Source of the DNA: JBEKYD01 sp049509915
GTDB lineage: Bacteria > Acidobacteriota > Terriglobia > Bryobacterales > Bryobacteraceae
DNA length: 61,439 nt
Reading direction: 5' to 3'
Assembly: GCA_049509915.1 (NCBI GenBank)
Contig: JBEKZL010000003.1
Coordinates: forward strand, 1-61,439
The notes under the pieces were generated by a model. The model was not told where the DNA came from and made no database searches. It saw nothing but the letters and a program-made list of their open reading frames with translations. Positions within the stretch are counted from its first letter, which is position 1. Every line of letters starts with the position of its first letter. A program made the position numbers and the translations under genes. Positions 8,765-18,697 of the stretch are shown here, piece by piece.

Positions 8765-10267
8765 TTATGCCGCGCCGGCTAGTTCGATCGTGTAGGCCTC
8801 GGCGGGCGGAAGCGATTCCGGGATGCGGAGGGCGATGCCGTTGCCGCGCGCGGTCCACGTCAGCTTCTGCCCGGTTCCCAAAAGCGTGGCGCTCATCTCC
8901 GCGCGCGGGGCCAGATCGTCCAGCACTACCTCGCTGACGGGCTTGTGCGGCAGGATGGCGTACACAGTATTTCCCTTGGCGGTGAAGAAGGCTTCCACGC
9001 GGGCGAAACCGGAGCGCGGCGTATCCACCAGGTCGCCGATCGGGTAGTCCGACATGAATTCCTTTTCTTCCAGTTTGGGTACCTGACCGGCGCTCCATTG
9101 GCGCGAGCGCTTCCAGGGCCGGGTGCCGTAGATGGCCGCGCCGTTGGGCCGCAGCCAGTCGCCGATCTGAACCAGGCGCTCCTCCATGATGACCGGAATG
9201 CGGCCATCGGCGGTGGGTCCGATATCGAGCAGCAGGTTGCCGCCGCGGCTGACGATATCGAGCAGCATCAGCTGCAGGTCGCGGGCGGAATGGTAGTCGG
9301 CCAGGGTTTCGGCGCGGTTATAACCGTAGGAGAAGCCCATGCCGCGGCTCTCTTCCCATTGGTGCTCGCTTTGCGACATGCCGGAAGTGTACTCGGTGGT
9401 GTAGTAGCCGCCGTGTTTGTGGCGGGTTTCTTTTCCCCAGCGATCGTCCACCACCACCAGTTCGCGCGCCGGCGATTCGTTGAACAGCCAGGCGAGCAGT
9501 TCGGGCGCGTGCCATTCGGCGCTCGAGATTTCCCATTCGCCGTCGGAAAACACGATATCGGGGCGCACGTGGCTGACCACGTCCTTAAATTGCGGCGTCA
9601 TGTGCTCGGCGACATAGCGCGGGCGATCCGTCAACCAGAGCGGGTTGTACCATTCGTATAGCGAATAGTAGATGCCCATGTGGAGACCGCGGTGGCGCCC
9701 GGCCTCGGTCAAGTCCGCCAGCACGTCGCGGCGGGGACCGATATCGACGGCGTTCCAGGGGCGGCCCCAGCTTCGGTTGGCTTCGGCGCTTTTCCACAAG
9801 GTGAAGCCTTCGTGATGCTTCGAGGTCTGCGCCACGTAGCGGGCTCCGGAGCGGGAGATGACGTCGGCCCAGTGGTCGGGATCGAACATTTCGGCGCGGA
9901 ATAGCGGGGCGAAATCGGGGTACCCGAAATCGGCGCCATAGACGCGCTGATGCAATTGCCAGGTATGATAGCCGTCGTCGCCCGGCGCCGTGGCCTTCTT
10001 GCCTTCGGTCAGCGAGTGCCAATACCATTCGGCGTACGGGGTCTCGCCCTTCACGTTGGGCGGGGCGTAAGAGGGTACGGAATAAATGCCCCAGTGAATG
10101 AAGATACCGAACTTGGATTCGGCGTACCAGGGCGGGTTGGGTCGCTGATCCAGAGAATTCCAATCGGCGGAATAGCGGACCTGCGCGTTGGCGTAGCGGC
10201 TGGCCGCGAACGCGAGCGGAACCGACGCCAGAGTTTTGACGAATTCCCTTCTGGGCAGAGGCTTCAT
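8765..10267 (-). CDS. Alpha-L-fucosidase, glycoside hydrolase family 29
   Basis: This 500-residue exported hydrolase removes alpha-L-fucose from glycans. The N-terminus MKPLPRREFVKTLASVPLAF carries a twin-arginine-like motif followed by a hydrophobic stretch. The GH29 barrel is seen in KFGIFIHWGIYSVPSYAP, YVAQTSKHHEGFTLW, and VRPDIVFSDGEWE, where the Asp is the expected nucleophile. A small C-terminal beta domain follows from about residue 400. It is a single gene, convergent with the TonB receptor and divergent from the gene at 10315. In acidobacteria such enzymes serve growth on plant or microbial polysaccharides (family knowledge). Confidence 0.93.
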   Translation of the reverse strand: MKPLPRREFVKTLASVPLAFAASRYANAQVRYSADWNSLDQRPNPPWYAESKFGIFIHWGIYSVPSYAPPNVKGETPYAEWYWHSLTEGKKATAPGDDGYHTWQLHQRVYGADFGYPDFAPLFRAEMFDPDHWADVISRSGARYVAQTSKHHEGFTLWKSAEANRSWGRPWNAVDIGPRRDVLADLTEAGRHRGLHMGIYYSLYEWYNPLWLTDRPRYVAEHMTPQFKDVVSHVRPDIVFSDGEWEISSAEWHAPELLAWLFNESPARELVVVDDRWGKETRHKHGGYYTTEYTSGMSQSEHQWEESRGMGFSYGYNRAETLADYHSARDLQLMLLDIVSRGGNLLLDIGPTADGRIPVIMEERLVQIGDWLRPNGAAIYGTRPWKRSRQWSAGQVPKLEEKEFMSDYPIGDLVDTPRSGFARVEAFFTAKGNTVYAILPHKPVSEVVLDDLAPRAEMSATLLGTGQKLTWTARGNGIALRIPESLPPAEAYTIELAGAA

Positions 10268-10314
10268 GGCATGGACGATTGTAGCGCCACGATAGCGTCA
10301 CGGTATGATGAAGC

Positions 10315-11157
10315 ATGGGGGCGCGAGGGGAGATCTTACTGGTGCTCGCGGCGGCCTCGGCCGCATGGGCGCAGGACCCGCGCGAGCTGGTGCGGCGCTC
10401 GATCTCCCAAGACCAACTCGACTGGGTGCGGATGCGGGACTACACCTGGCAGGCGCGCTCGGTGGAGCGGCACTTCGACTCCCAAGGCAAAGTGGAATCG
10501 ACCAAGCGGGAAAGCTGGGAAACCTTGATTCTGGATGGGCAACCGCAGCGCCGCATGCTGGAGCGCGACGGCAAACCGCTCAGCCCGGCCGAACAACAGT
10601 ACGAGCAGCGGAAGCTGGACGAGACCGCTAAGAAACTGAGCTCCGAAACGCCGGGCGAAAAACAGAAACGCCTGGAGGACGCCGAAAAGCGACGGCAGCG
10701 CGAGTTCGCCTTCCTGTCGGAGATCCCGGATCTTTTCGACCTGCGGCTGGAGGGCGAATCCACGGTGGATGGGCGGCCGGTATGGGTAGTGTCGGGGGTG
10801 CCGCGGCCGGGCGCGCAGGCGAAGAGCCGGGACGCCAAAGTGTTGCTCAAGGTGCGCGGCCGGATGTGGATCGATAAAGCGACTTACCAATGGGCCAAGG
10901 TGGAAGCGGAAACCACCGGCACGATTTCCTGGGGATGGTTCCTGGCGCGGTTGAACGCCGGCGCCAAACTGACTTTTGAACAGACCGAAGTGAACTCCGA
11001 GATCTGGCTTCCGAAGCATCTCTTCATGACCGGCAGCGGCCGGCTGGGACTGGTCAAGCGACTGTCTCAGGACGAACAAATCGACTGGAGCGATTACCGG
11101 AAGTTCACGGTGGATTCCAAAGTAGTGACGGACCCGCCGGTGAGCCCCAAGAATTAA
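10315..11157 (+). CDS. Conserved secreted protein of unknown function
   Basis: This protein of 280 residues has a short signal peptide (EILLVLAAASAAWAQ). The mature part contains a charged helical segment at about residues 75-130 (KRESWE, EQQYEQRKLDETAKK, EKRRQREFAF) and then a beta-rich half. Phrases such as GESTVDGRPVWVVSGVPRPG, MWIDKATYQWAKVEAE and EIWLPKHLF recall the LolA/RseB-like fold used by outer-membrane lipoprotein sorting proteins. That resemblance is only structural intuition. It precedes the EamA exporter by 6 bp, so the two probably form an operon. Confidence 0.75.
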   Translation: MGARGEILLVLAAASAAWAQDPRELVRRSISQDQLDWVRMRDYTWQARSVERHFDSQGKVESTKRESWETLILDGQPQRRMLERDGKPLSPAEQQYEQRKLDETAKKLSSETPGEKQKRLEDAEKRRQREFAFLSEIPDLFDLRLEGESTVDGRPVWVVSGVPRPGAQAKSRDAKVLLKVRGRMWIDKATYQWAKVEAETTGTISWGWFLARLNAGAKLTFEQTEVNSEIWLPKHLFMTGSGRLGLVKRLSQDEQIDWSDYRKFTVDSKVVTDPPVSPKN

Positions 11158-11163
11158 GCCTTC

Positions 11164-12087
11164 ATGCGGACCACGCCGACCTTTCGCGCCGCCCTGGCCG
11201 GGGCCATCGCCATCGTCACCTGGGCGGCCGCCTACCCTGCGATCCGAGTGGGCTTGCGCGCGTATTCGCCGGGAGGGCTGGCCGCTTTGCGCTATCTGGT
11301 CGCTTCCGGCGTCTTCGCGGTCTACTTCGCCTGGCGGCGCCAGGCGCTTCCGCGCGGGCGCGATCTATTTTTGGTTGTCTTAGCCGGGGCCATCGGAATC
11401 TCGGCGTACAATCTTCTGCTCAACACGGGCGAGCTGACGGCCAGCGCCGGCGCGGCCAGCCTCATCATCAATTGCATGCCGGTATTTGCGGCTCTGCTGT
11501 CGGTGCTCTTTTTGGGAGAGCGGCTCAGGCCGGCCGGGTGGCTCGGCATCGCGACCAGCTTCGGCGGAATCTCGGTGATCGCCCTGTGCAGTCCCGGGGG
11601 CGTACACTTCGGCTTGGGAGCCTTGCTCATCCTATTGGCGGCGTTCTCGGCGGCGGTGATGGGGCTGATCCAGAAACCGCTGCTGGCGCGGTACAGTTCC
11701 ACCGCCATTACCGCCTGCCTGATGTGGAGCGGGGCGCTGGTGCTGTCTCCCTTTCTGCCCTCGGCGTTGCGCATGGCGGCGCATGGGCCGGCGGGGCCCA
11801 CACTGGCGGCGATCTTCCTGGGCCTGTTTCCGGCCGCCCTGGGCTACTTGATGTGGGCCCTGGTTCTTTCGCGATTGACACTGTCGGAGACGGCCAGCAT
11901 GCTCTATCTGATCCCGCTCGGGGCGATAGCGATTTCTTATTTCTGGATCGGCGAAGTTCCGACCGGGTCCAGCATCTGGGGCGGGGGGCTTGCCATCGCC
12001 GGCGTGGTGCTGCTGATGCAGTACGGCAGACGCACCGGCTCCGCTTCGAGGACGACTGTGGCGGAGGCGGCGCGCTGCCGGAGTTGA
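11164..12087 (+). CDS. EamA/DMT-family transporter
   Basis: This inner-membrane protein has 307 residues, about ten hydrophobic segments and two EamA repeats. The repeats show as IAIVTWAAAYPAIRVGL, then LRYLVASGVFAVYFAW in the first half and FLGLFPAALGYLMWALVLSR in the second. Members export or exchange amino acids and other metabolites; the substrate cannot be predicted. The gene ends only 3 bp from the convergent glutamate dehydrogenase gene. Confidence 0.93.
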   Translation: MRTTPTFRAALAGAIAIVTWAAAYPAIRVGLRAYSPGGLAALRYLVASGVFAVYFAWRRQALPRGRDLFLVVLAGAIGISAYNLLLNTGELTASAGAASLIINCMPVFAALLSVLFLGERLRPAGWLGIATSFGGISVIALCSPGGVHFGLGALLILLAAFSAAVMGLIQKPLLARYSSTAITACLMWSGALVLSPFLPSALRMAAHGPAGPTLAAIFLGLFPAALGYLMWALVLSRLTLSETASMLYLIPLGAIAISYFWIGEVPTGSSIWGGGLAIAGVVLLMQYGRRTGSASRTTVAEAARCRS

Positions 12088-12090
12088 GTC

Positions 12091-13359
<1,269 letters not shown>

Positions 13360-13456
13360 GGAAAACCTCGTTTCGATCCAGATCGGACTGGGATACTGAT
13401 TTTGCAATCGCAGACACAACGGCCAGCGTACATGGCTGGTCGAACCTGGCGGCGCT

Positions 13457-13489
13457 GACAGACCACGAAAGACGATGGTCTGTCCCACC
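13457..13489. repeat. Dispersed palindrome, family A (right half copy)
   Basis: GACAGACCAC and GATGGTCTGTC form an inverted pair, followed by CCACC. The same text occurs as the right arm of the larger element at 44005-44090. It lies downstream of the aminotransferase gene and may act as its terminator. Confidence 0.7.
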
Positions 13490-13528
13490 GCTGAGTCTGA
13501 GCGGCTTATTGCGAATGGTACACATCGG

Positions 13529-14716
13529 TCATCGCACCGTGGCGAGCCGCTCCCAGCGTGCGGAGACGCGCTTGATCCGTTCCATGGCTTCGAGGATGTT
13601 GGGGAGGGCGGTGGCGTAGCTGAAACGAATATAACCCTCCCCGTACTGGCCGAAGCATCCGCCGTCCACGCCGGCAACACCGGCATCCTGAAGCAACAGA
13701 TCCGCCAGTTCCCTGGAAGCCATGCCGGTTCCGGTAACGTTGGGAAAGGCATAGAAGGCGCCTTCGGGAACGGCGCAGCTGAAACCGGGGATCTGGTTGA
13801 GCTCGGCACAGATCGCGTCGCGGCGGCGGCGGAATTCGGCCACCATGGCGGCGACCGAATCCTGGGGGCCGGTGAGAGCCGCGATGGCGGCGCGCTGGGT
13901 GAAGCTGGCGGTACAGGAATTCGAATTCACCATTAGTTTGGTGACGGCGTCCACCAACCAGGCGGGCATGACTCCATAGCCGATGCGCCAGCCGGTCATG
14001 GCATAGGTCTTGGAGAAACCGTCCAGAATAATGGTCTTTTCCAACATGCCGGGAAAGCTGGAGATGGAGACGGGAGATTGGCCCGAGTAGAGGATCCGGG
14101 AGTAGATTTCGTCGCTGAGCACCATGACGTCGCGTTCGCGGAGCAGTTCGGCAATCCGGCCGATATCCGCAGCCGGGATCATTCCCCCGGTGGGATTCTG
14201 AGGGGAATTCAAAATCACGAGCTTGGTTCTTGGCGTGAGGCTATCGCGGAACAGGCCGAGGTCGAAGGAGAAGCCGCGTTTTTCTTCCAAGGGAACCGGC
14301 ACGGGCCGGGCGCCAAGGAACCGGATCATGGATTCATAAATGGGGAAACCGGGATTGGGGTAAATCACTTCATCGCCCGGCTCGACGAGCGCCAGCAGGG
14401 TGAAGAACATGATCGGCTTTCCGCCCGGCACGACGGAGACGTTGCGGGGCTCGACCGGAATGCCGCGGGTGCGTGAAACGGCAGCGGCGATAATCTCCCG
14501 CAATTCGGGGAGCCCGGGGGTGGGTCCGTAGTGGGTCCAGCCTTCGTCGAGCGCCTTCTTGGCGGCTTCGACGATGTGCGCGGGGGTGGGAAAATCGGGT
14601 TCGCCGAGCTCCAAATGAATCACGCTTCGGCCTTGCGCTTCGAGTGCGCGCGCGCGCAGCAGAACGTCAAAAGCCGATTCGACGCCCAGTTGGCCCATGG
14701 ATGCCGCGAGTCTCAC
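13529..14716 (-). CDS. Pyridoxal-phosphate aminotransferase, class I/II (AAT-I fold)
   Basis: This cytosolic fold-type I PLP enzyme has about 395 residues. The PLP lysine is in LDGFSKTYAMTGWRIGY. Other landmarks are HLELGEPDFPTP, THYGPTPGLPELREIIA, ILNSPQNPTGG, VLSDEIYSRILY and the substrate-carboxylate arginine region YIRFSYAT. It probably acts on aspartate or aromatic/branched amino acids, but the specificity is not readable. I start at the GTG before RLAASMGQLG, since the family begins six residues before the MG; the ATG at 14698 is an alternative. The longer open frame upstream has no family similarity. Confidence 0.92.
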   Translation of the reverse strand: MRLAASMGQLGVESAFDVLLRARALEAQGRSVIHLELGEPDFPTPAHIVEAAKKALDEGWTHYGPTPGLPELREIIAAAVSRTRGIPVEPRNVSVVPGGKPIMFFTLLALVEPGDEVIYPNPGFPIYESMIRFLGARPVPVPLEEKRGFSFDLGLFRDSLTPRTKLVILNSPQNPTGGMIPAADIGRIAELLRERDVMVLSDEIYSRILYSGQSPVSISSFPGMLEKTIILDGFSKTYAMTGWRIGYGVMPAWLVDAVTKLMVNSNSCTASFTQRAAIAALTGPQDSVAAMVAEFRRRRDAICAELNQIPGFSCAVPEGAFYAFPNVTGTGMASRELADLLLQDAGVAGVDGGCFGQYGEGYIRFSYATALPNILEAMERIKRVSARWERLATVR

Positions 14717-14996
14717 CGATATCCACCGATCCCTTCTGCGAGCTGCCCGCCTTCGGTGGAAAACGGGCGCTCTCGCGTACCCTACTTTAAGACTTCGCAC
14801 TCCGTTTTTCAACCCCCCAGACGGGCTAGCGAGACGGAAACCGGCGGGATTGGGAATTTAGCGGAGCCTGATCGAGAGGGAAGCGACGAGCTCCACGAAG
14901 ACACCTCACCTTTATGGCGCCGGATTGCCGGCGAGCGGGACGCTACTCGGATCGACGCAAATCCAAGAGGCCGCTGCCGAACGGTGCTGCGCCGCG

Positions 14997-15632
14997 TTAC
15001 TTCAGACTGGCAATGCCGGTCAAGGCGTTGACGTAAGCGGCGTAGCCGTTCTTTTGAGTTCCCCAGATCACCAGCCAGACGGGTTGGGGGAACTTGGCGG
15101 AAGCTCCGAGCACGAACGACGGTTTCAGATCCGGATGGCTCTTGGGCCAATCGCCGGCCAAATCCGAAGCAGCCTTAAACGCGGCGTCGGAATCGATATG
15201 GAAATCGCTGTTCTGGAAGGGCATGCTGTCGCGGGTGGAACCGCTCCAAGCCTCGGCGCCTCCGGCGGTGACGCCTCTGTGAACGGCCACTCCGTCATCG
15301 GCGGCAGCCCAGGTGAAGGTCCGAGCCTGGCGCAGGCTCGGGGAAACGAACACGGCCGTCCACATGGCGGCTTTCCCTTCTTCGTTTTTCACGGTGGAGA
15401 TCGTCTTGCTTGCCAGAATCAACGGCTGAAGGTCGGTGGCCCAGGTTCGGGCGGGCTTGTACATCTCATAAAAAGCGGTCTGGCCGGTGACCGGTTCCGG
15501 CGTTTTGGCAGCCTCTTTCTTGGCTTCCGCCGCTTTGATATCTGCCGCCGTTGGCTCGGGAGCATTCGAACAAGCCGTCCAGGCGAGAACGGCAGCGACC
15601 ATAGAACCAGTGATGAGAGTCTTCTTGTCCAT
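14997..15632 (-). CDS. Putative lipoprotein of unknown function
   Basis: This is a 211-residue protein with a Lys-rich start (MDKKTLITGSMVAAVLAW) and a cysteine (TACSN) that could be a non-standard lipobox. A short Ala/Lys/Glu segment (AADIKAAEAKKEAAKTPEP) forms a spacer, then comes a globular domain (YKPARTWATDLQPLIL, ASDLAGDWPKSHPDLKPSF, KNGYAAYVNALTG). I do not recognise the family. The chosen ATG has AGGG nine bases upstream. It is an isolated gene between the aminotransferase and a gene-poor region. Confidence 0.78.
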   Translation of the reverse strand: MDKKTLITGSMVAAVLAWTACSNAPEPTAADIKAAEAKKEAAKTPEPVTGQTAFYEMYKPARTWATDLQPLILASKTISTVKNEEGKAAMWTAVFVSPSLRQARTFTWAAADDGVAVHRGVTAGGAEAWSGSTRDSMPFQNSDFHIDSDAAFKAASDLAGDWPKSHPDLKPSFVLGASAKFPQPVWLVIWGTQKNGYAAYVNALTGIASLK

Positions 15633-15641
15633 AAACATCAA

Positions 15642-16657
15642 CCCTATTCTACGCTCCTTTTGTCAAGCAATACATGGGGTTTTCATCGCCTGGTACGAAA
15701 TTTTCGATGCATCCAGCGGGGCGAACTACTTAGCGGGGGACACGCCACGCAGTCGCTCGAGCGGAGGGATGCGGGTGGCGCGCGCACCGCATTAAAGCAG
15801 GGAACTCGTGTCAGGCGAAGGCGCGACCGGGGGGGCGCGCGCGGACGAGGGCGTCCGCCCCACCCAAGAAACGGTTCCGGCGGCCTTGCTGAGGGGTTTT
15901 GGGGAGGGACTGGAGGAGCTTTTTGGCTTCGGCGAGACGGACGTGGTGGGTGGCGAGGCGGGCGATTTCCGAGATTGAAAAATCAAATTAAGGGGGAGGG
16001 CTGGGCGCGGGAATCGCGCTCGATGTCGTAGCTTTCTCCTTTATTGGCAGCGAGTTGGGTGAGGAGGCCGACCTCTTCGGCGGCACGCTCCACGGGGGTG
16101 CGGGGTTTCGAAGAGGCAGATGACGGTTCGTAGGAATGGTTGCAGATCCCGAGGTGGTGCAATGAATGTCGAGCTAAGTCCAACAGCGGCGAAGCGCGGG
16201 CCGGATCGCGCGTTGCATAACAGCCGATGCGAGACGGGCGCAGGGAGCGGTCCCGGCGTGGCGGACTGAGAGTCCGATCCACGGGAGCTCCGTGGTTCGA
16301 CTCCCCGACTATACTGTACTACGCGAGTGGGGGACGGGGGAAGTGGCGAGGGCTGTAAGTGGTTGAAGGGATTGGGCGGGATCTTCTTGCTCGGGCTGTG
16401 ACCCGATTCCGGCTGCTCGCGCGCGCCCATCGCGTGTTAGGGGGGAACGCAGTTCCACCCCAGCGAAGGCGGGGCCTCGCCCAAGCGCATCGTGCGGGGA
16501 ATTATCTGCCAGCACCACCCCGCAGCGACCCTCAGTTCGCTGACTCAACACCCTCTTCAGCAGGCGATTTTCGTAGGACCGGGTTCCGGCGAGAGCACGC
16601 AGACGGCGCCGGACCGCCCCCGAGATGCACAAATCCGCAGAATCGCCCGGCCTTACC
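15642..16657. other. Gene-poor region with decayed coding traces
   Basis: No credible gene fills this 1 kb. It holds one family D palindrome (15821-15865), a TTGAAAAATCAAAT motif (15975-15988) that recurs near 18600, and short minus-strand stretches with protein-like text: RTPVERAAEEVGLLTQLAAN around 16040-16100 and SEIARLATHHVRLAEAKKLL around 15910-15970. These lie in different frames and are interrupted. A tRNA-like fragment lies at 16260-16312. Confidence 0.55.
15821..15865. repeat. Dispersed GC-rich palindrome, family D
   Basis: Text of the form GCGCGACC...GCGCGCGGACGAGGGCG followed by TCCGCCC. It matches the reverse complement of the element at 31017-31060 along most of its length. Confidence 0.6.
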
Positions 16658-16867
16658 TTACCGCATAATCGAAACCCGCTGCACCTCCAGTTCATACCCT
16701 TCGTCGCGAGCGGTTTCGACAGCCATAGTCCGTAGCGCGTCGTCGCCCGCTTCGCGCCCCTTGGCGGCGCTCCAGCGCTTAATCGACTCGGCGCCGACCT
16801 CAATCTTCACATGCCATTGTTTCTTCTTAGAGTCCCACTCGACCTCGGCTTGGTTCGCTTGCAACAT
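16658..16867 (-). CDS. Small conserved-looking protein of unknown function
   Basis: This is a 69-residue protein (MLQANQAEVEWDSKKKQWHV, then KIEVGAESIKRW, ALRTMAVETARDEGYELEV). The composition is balanced and the pattern of strand-helix segments is credible for a small globular protein. I start at the ATG at 16867, preceded by TGGGGTG at good spacing; a GTG two codons earlier is possible. No function can be assigned. It is divergent from the ThDP enzyme gene at 16958. Confidence 0.65.
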   Translation of the reverse strand: MLQANQAEVEWDSKKKQWHVKIEVGAESIKRWSAAKGREAGDDALRTMAVETARDEGYELEVQRVSIMR

Positions 16868-16957
16868 GGCCACACCCCATTAAAATAGTACCGCCAGCCT
16901 GCCGGGAGAGGAGAACCCTGCCCCCGGTGCGATGTGTTGAGATAAGAGGAAACCGAC

Positions 16958-18511
16958 ATGAATGGCGCCGAGTGTCTCCTCAGAACCTTGCTGGCCAACC
17001 AGGTGGATCTGTGCTTGATGAATCCGGGCACGTCCGAAATGCAGTTTGTTTCGGCGCTCGACCGCGTGCCGCGCATGCGCGGCATTCTCGGGCTGTTCGA
17101 AGGCGTCTGTTCCGGCGCGGCGGACGGGTATGCCCGCATGACCGGAAAGCCGGCGGCGACGCTGCTGCACCTCGGACCGGGCTTGGCCAATGCCCTGGCG
17201 AACCTCCACAATGCGCGCAAGGCACGCTCCCCGGTGGTCAACATCGTGGGAGAGCATTCCACCCAGCACCTGCGCTACGACGCTCCCCTGACCGCCGATA
17301 CGGCGGCTTTCGCCCGCCCGGTATCGGGTTGGGTGCGGACACTGGAGCACGCTGCCGCCATGGGGGAAGCGGCATCGGCCGCGGTAGCGGCGGCCCTGGG
17401 ACCGCCGGGAAAGGTGGCCAGCCTGGTCCTGCCCGCCGATTTTTCCTGGAGCGAAGCTGGAGAGCCGGGTTGTCCCGTTCGCCGGCCTTCGCGGGCTCTG
17501 CCGGACGCTGAACGGGTGCGCGACGCCGCGGCCGCGCTAGACTCCGGCTCTGCCGCGCTGCTGCTCAGCGGTTCCGCGCTTGAGGTCCGCGGCCTGCGCG
17601 CGGCCGAGCGCGTGCGCACCGTTTGCGGGGTGAGAGTCTTTGCCGACCGGTACGCCGCCCGGATGGCCCGCGGCGGCGACATTCCCGCCGTGGAGCGCCT
17701 CCCATATTTTCCCGAGCCGGCGCAGGAGTTGCTGGCCGGGTTCGAGCGCCTGGTCTTGGTAGAAGCCCGCCCGCCGGTCTCGTTTTTTGGCTATCCGGGC
17801 CTGAGAAGTTCGCTGGCGTCGGCCGGTTGCGCCTTCGACGTACTCGCATCCGTGGATCAGGACGGTGCGGGCGCGCTGGAGTGCCTGGCCGACGAACTGG
17901 GTTCGGGACCGTTGGGAATTGCCGTGCCGTTTCCAGCGCGGCCGGATCTACCGGTCGGCGAGCTGCTCAGCGCAACGGCCGTAGGCAGCGCCGTGGGCGC
18001 GCTCCTGCCGGAGGCAGCCATCGTTTCCGACGAGGCGGTATCCTCGAGCGAGGCGATCTGGCCGCGGCTGGCCGGCGCGCGAAGGCACGACCATCTCCCT
18101 GTAACGGGCGGAGCGATTGGCCAGGGATTGCCGGTGGCCATGGGCGCCGCGCTGGCCTGCCCCGGCCGCAAAGTCGTGGCGCTCGAAGCCGACGGCAGCG
18201 CCATGTACACCCTGCAATCGCTCTGGACCATGGCCCGCGAGCGGTTGGACGTCACCATCGTCATTCTGGCCAACCGTCGTTACCGCATCCTCGATATCGA
18301 GATGCGGCGGACCGGCGGCGGTTCGGTGGGGCCGCGCGCCAATCAGATGATTGACCTTACCAACCCGGAGCCGGACTGGATCAAGCTGGCGGAAGGTTTC
18401 GGAGTCCAGGCGGCGCGGGCAACCACGGCGGACACATTCATCCGCGAATTCAGCGCGGCCATGCGGGAGCCGGGCCCCAGGTTGATCGAAGCCGTGCTCG
18501 ACCCGGCGTGA
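16958..18511 (+). CDS. Thiamine-diphosphate enzyme, acetolactate synthase large-subunit-like
   Basis: This protein of 517 residues has the three-domain arrangement of ThDP decarboxylases/carboligases. The pyrimidine-binding domain includes the catalytic glutamate in ILGLFEGVCSGAADGYARM. The diphosphate-binding domain has GQGLPVAMGAALA, EADGSAMYTLQSLWTMARE and ILANRRYRILDIE. The usual GDG of the metal motif is ADG here. It resembles benzoylformate decarboxylase and orphan IlvB-like proteins, not true acetolactate synthase: there is no regulatory subunit gene nearby and the length is on the short side. The substrate is unknown. Confidence 0.87.
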   Translation: MNGAECLLRTLLANQVDLCLMNPGTSEMQFVSALDRVPRMRGILGLFEGVCSGAADGYARMTGKPAATLLHLGPGLANALANLHNARKARSPVVNIVGEHSTQHLRYDAPLTADTAAFARPVSGWVRTLEHAAAMGEAASAAVAAALGPPGKVASLVLPADFSWSEAGEPGCPVRRPSRALPDAERVRDAAAALDSGSAALLLSGSALEVRGLRAAERVRTVCGVRVFADRYAARMARGGDIPAVERLPYFPEPAQELLAGFERLVLVEARPPVSFFGYPGLRSSLASAGCAFDVLASVDQDGAGALECLADELGSGPLGIAVPFPARPDLPVGELLSATAVGSAVGALLPEAAIVSDEAVSSSEAIWPRLAGARRHDHLPVTGGAIGQGLPVAMGAALACPGRKVVALEADGSAMYTLQSLWTMARERLDVTIVILANRRYRILDIEMRRTGGGSVGPRANQMIDLTNPEPDWIKLAEGFGVQAARATTADTFIREFSAAMREPGPRLIEAVLDPA

Positions 18512-18554
18512 CGGCCGGGTGGGACGGACGATCCCCGGCGCACCGCATGGTCAG

Positions 18555-18577
18555 GTCAGAGCCGCGACCGCTGGGAG
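18555..18577. repeat. Dispersed repeat, family B (partial)
   Basis: GTCAGAGCCGCGACCG followed by CTGGGAG is a shortened copy of the family B element seen complete at 33612 and 50161. Confidence 0.55.
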
Positions 18578-18615
18578 TCGTGAAAAATCAAACCAGGAGC
18601 TTTGAAAAATCAAAT

Positions 18616-18690
18616 TTCCAGCCGCCGATGAACGCGGGTAACGCCAATAGATCCTTTGATTCCTTCATCGGTGCTCATCGGCGGCTGGAA
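18616..18690. repeat. Inverted repeat with 16-bp perfect arms
   Basis: TTCCAGCCGCCGATGA (18616-18631) and its exact reverse complement (18675-18690) flank a 43-base spacer. It lies between two convergent genes. The arms are flanked by GAAAAATCAAA motifs, also present at 15975. Confidence 0.7.
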
Positions 18691-18697
18691 TTCCCCG

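Noticed and set aside
4680..10267. Polysaccharide-utilisation locus made of TonB receptor plus fucosidase
   Set aside because: The genes are convergent, have separate promoters and a terminator between them, and there is no SusD-like gene, so a single locus is not supported.
13360..13809. N-terminal 150-codon extension of glutamate dehydrogenase
   Set aside because: It overlaps the aminotransferase gene, lacks homology, and the ATG at 13359 has a ribosome site and gives the normal family length.
16255..16320. tRNA-like fragment: anticodon-arm text GCGGACTGAGAGTCCG, a perfect CACGG/CCGTG arm and a T-loop-like GGTTCGACTCC
   Set aside because: No matching acceptor stem or convincing D-arm is found, and the T-stem has a mismatch and overlaps the variable arm. 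At best it is a decayed tRNA or att-site remnant; tRNAscan-SE would decide.
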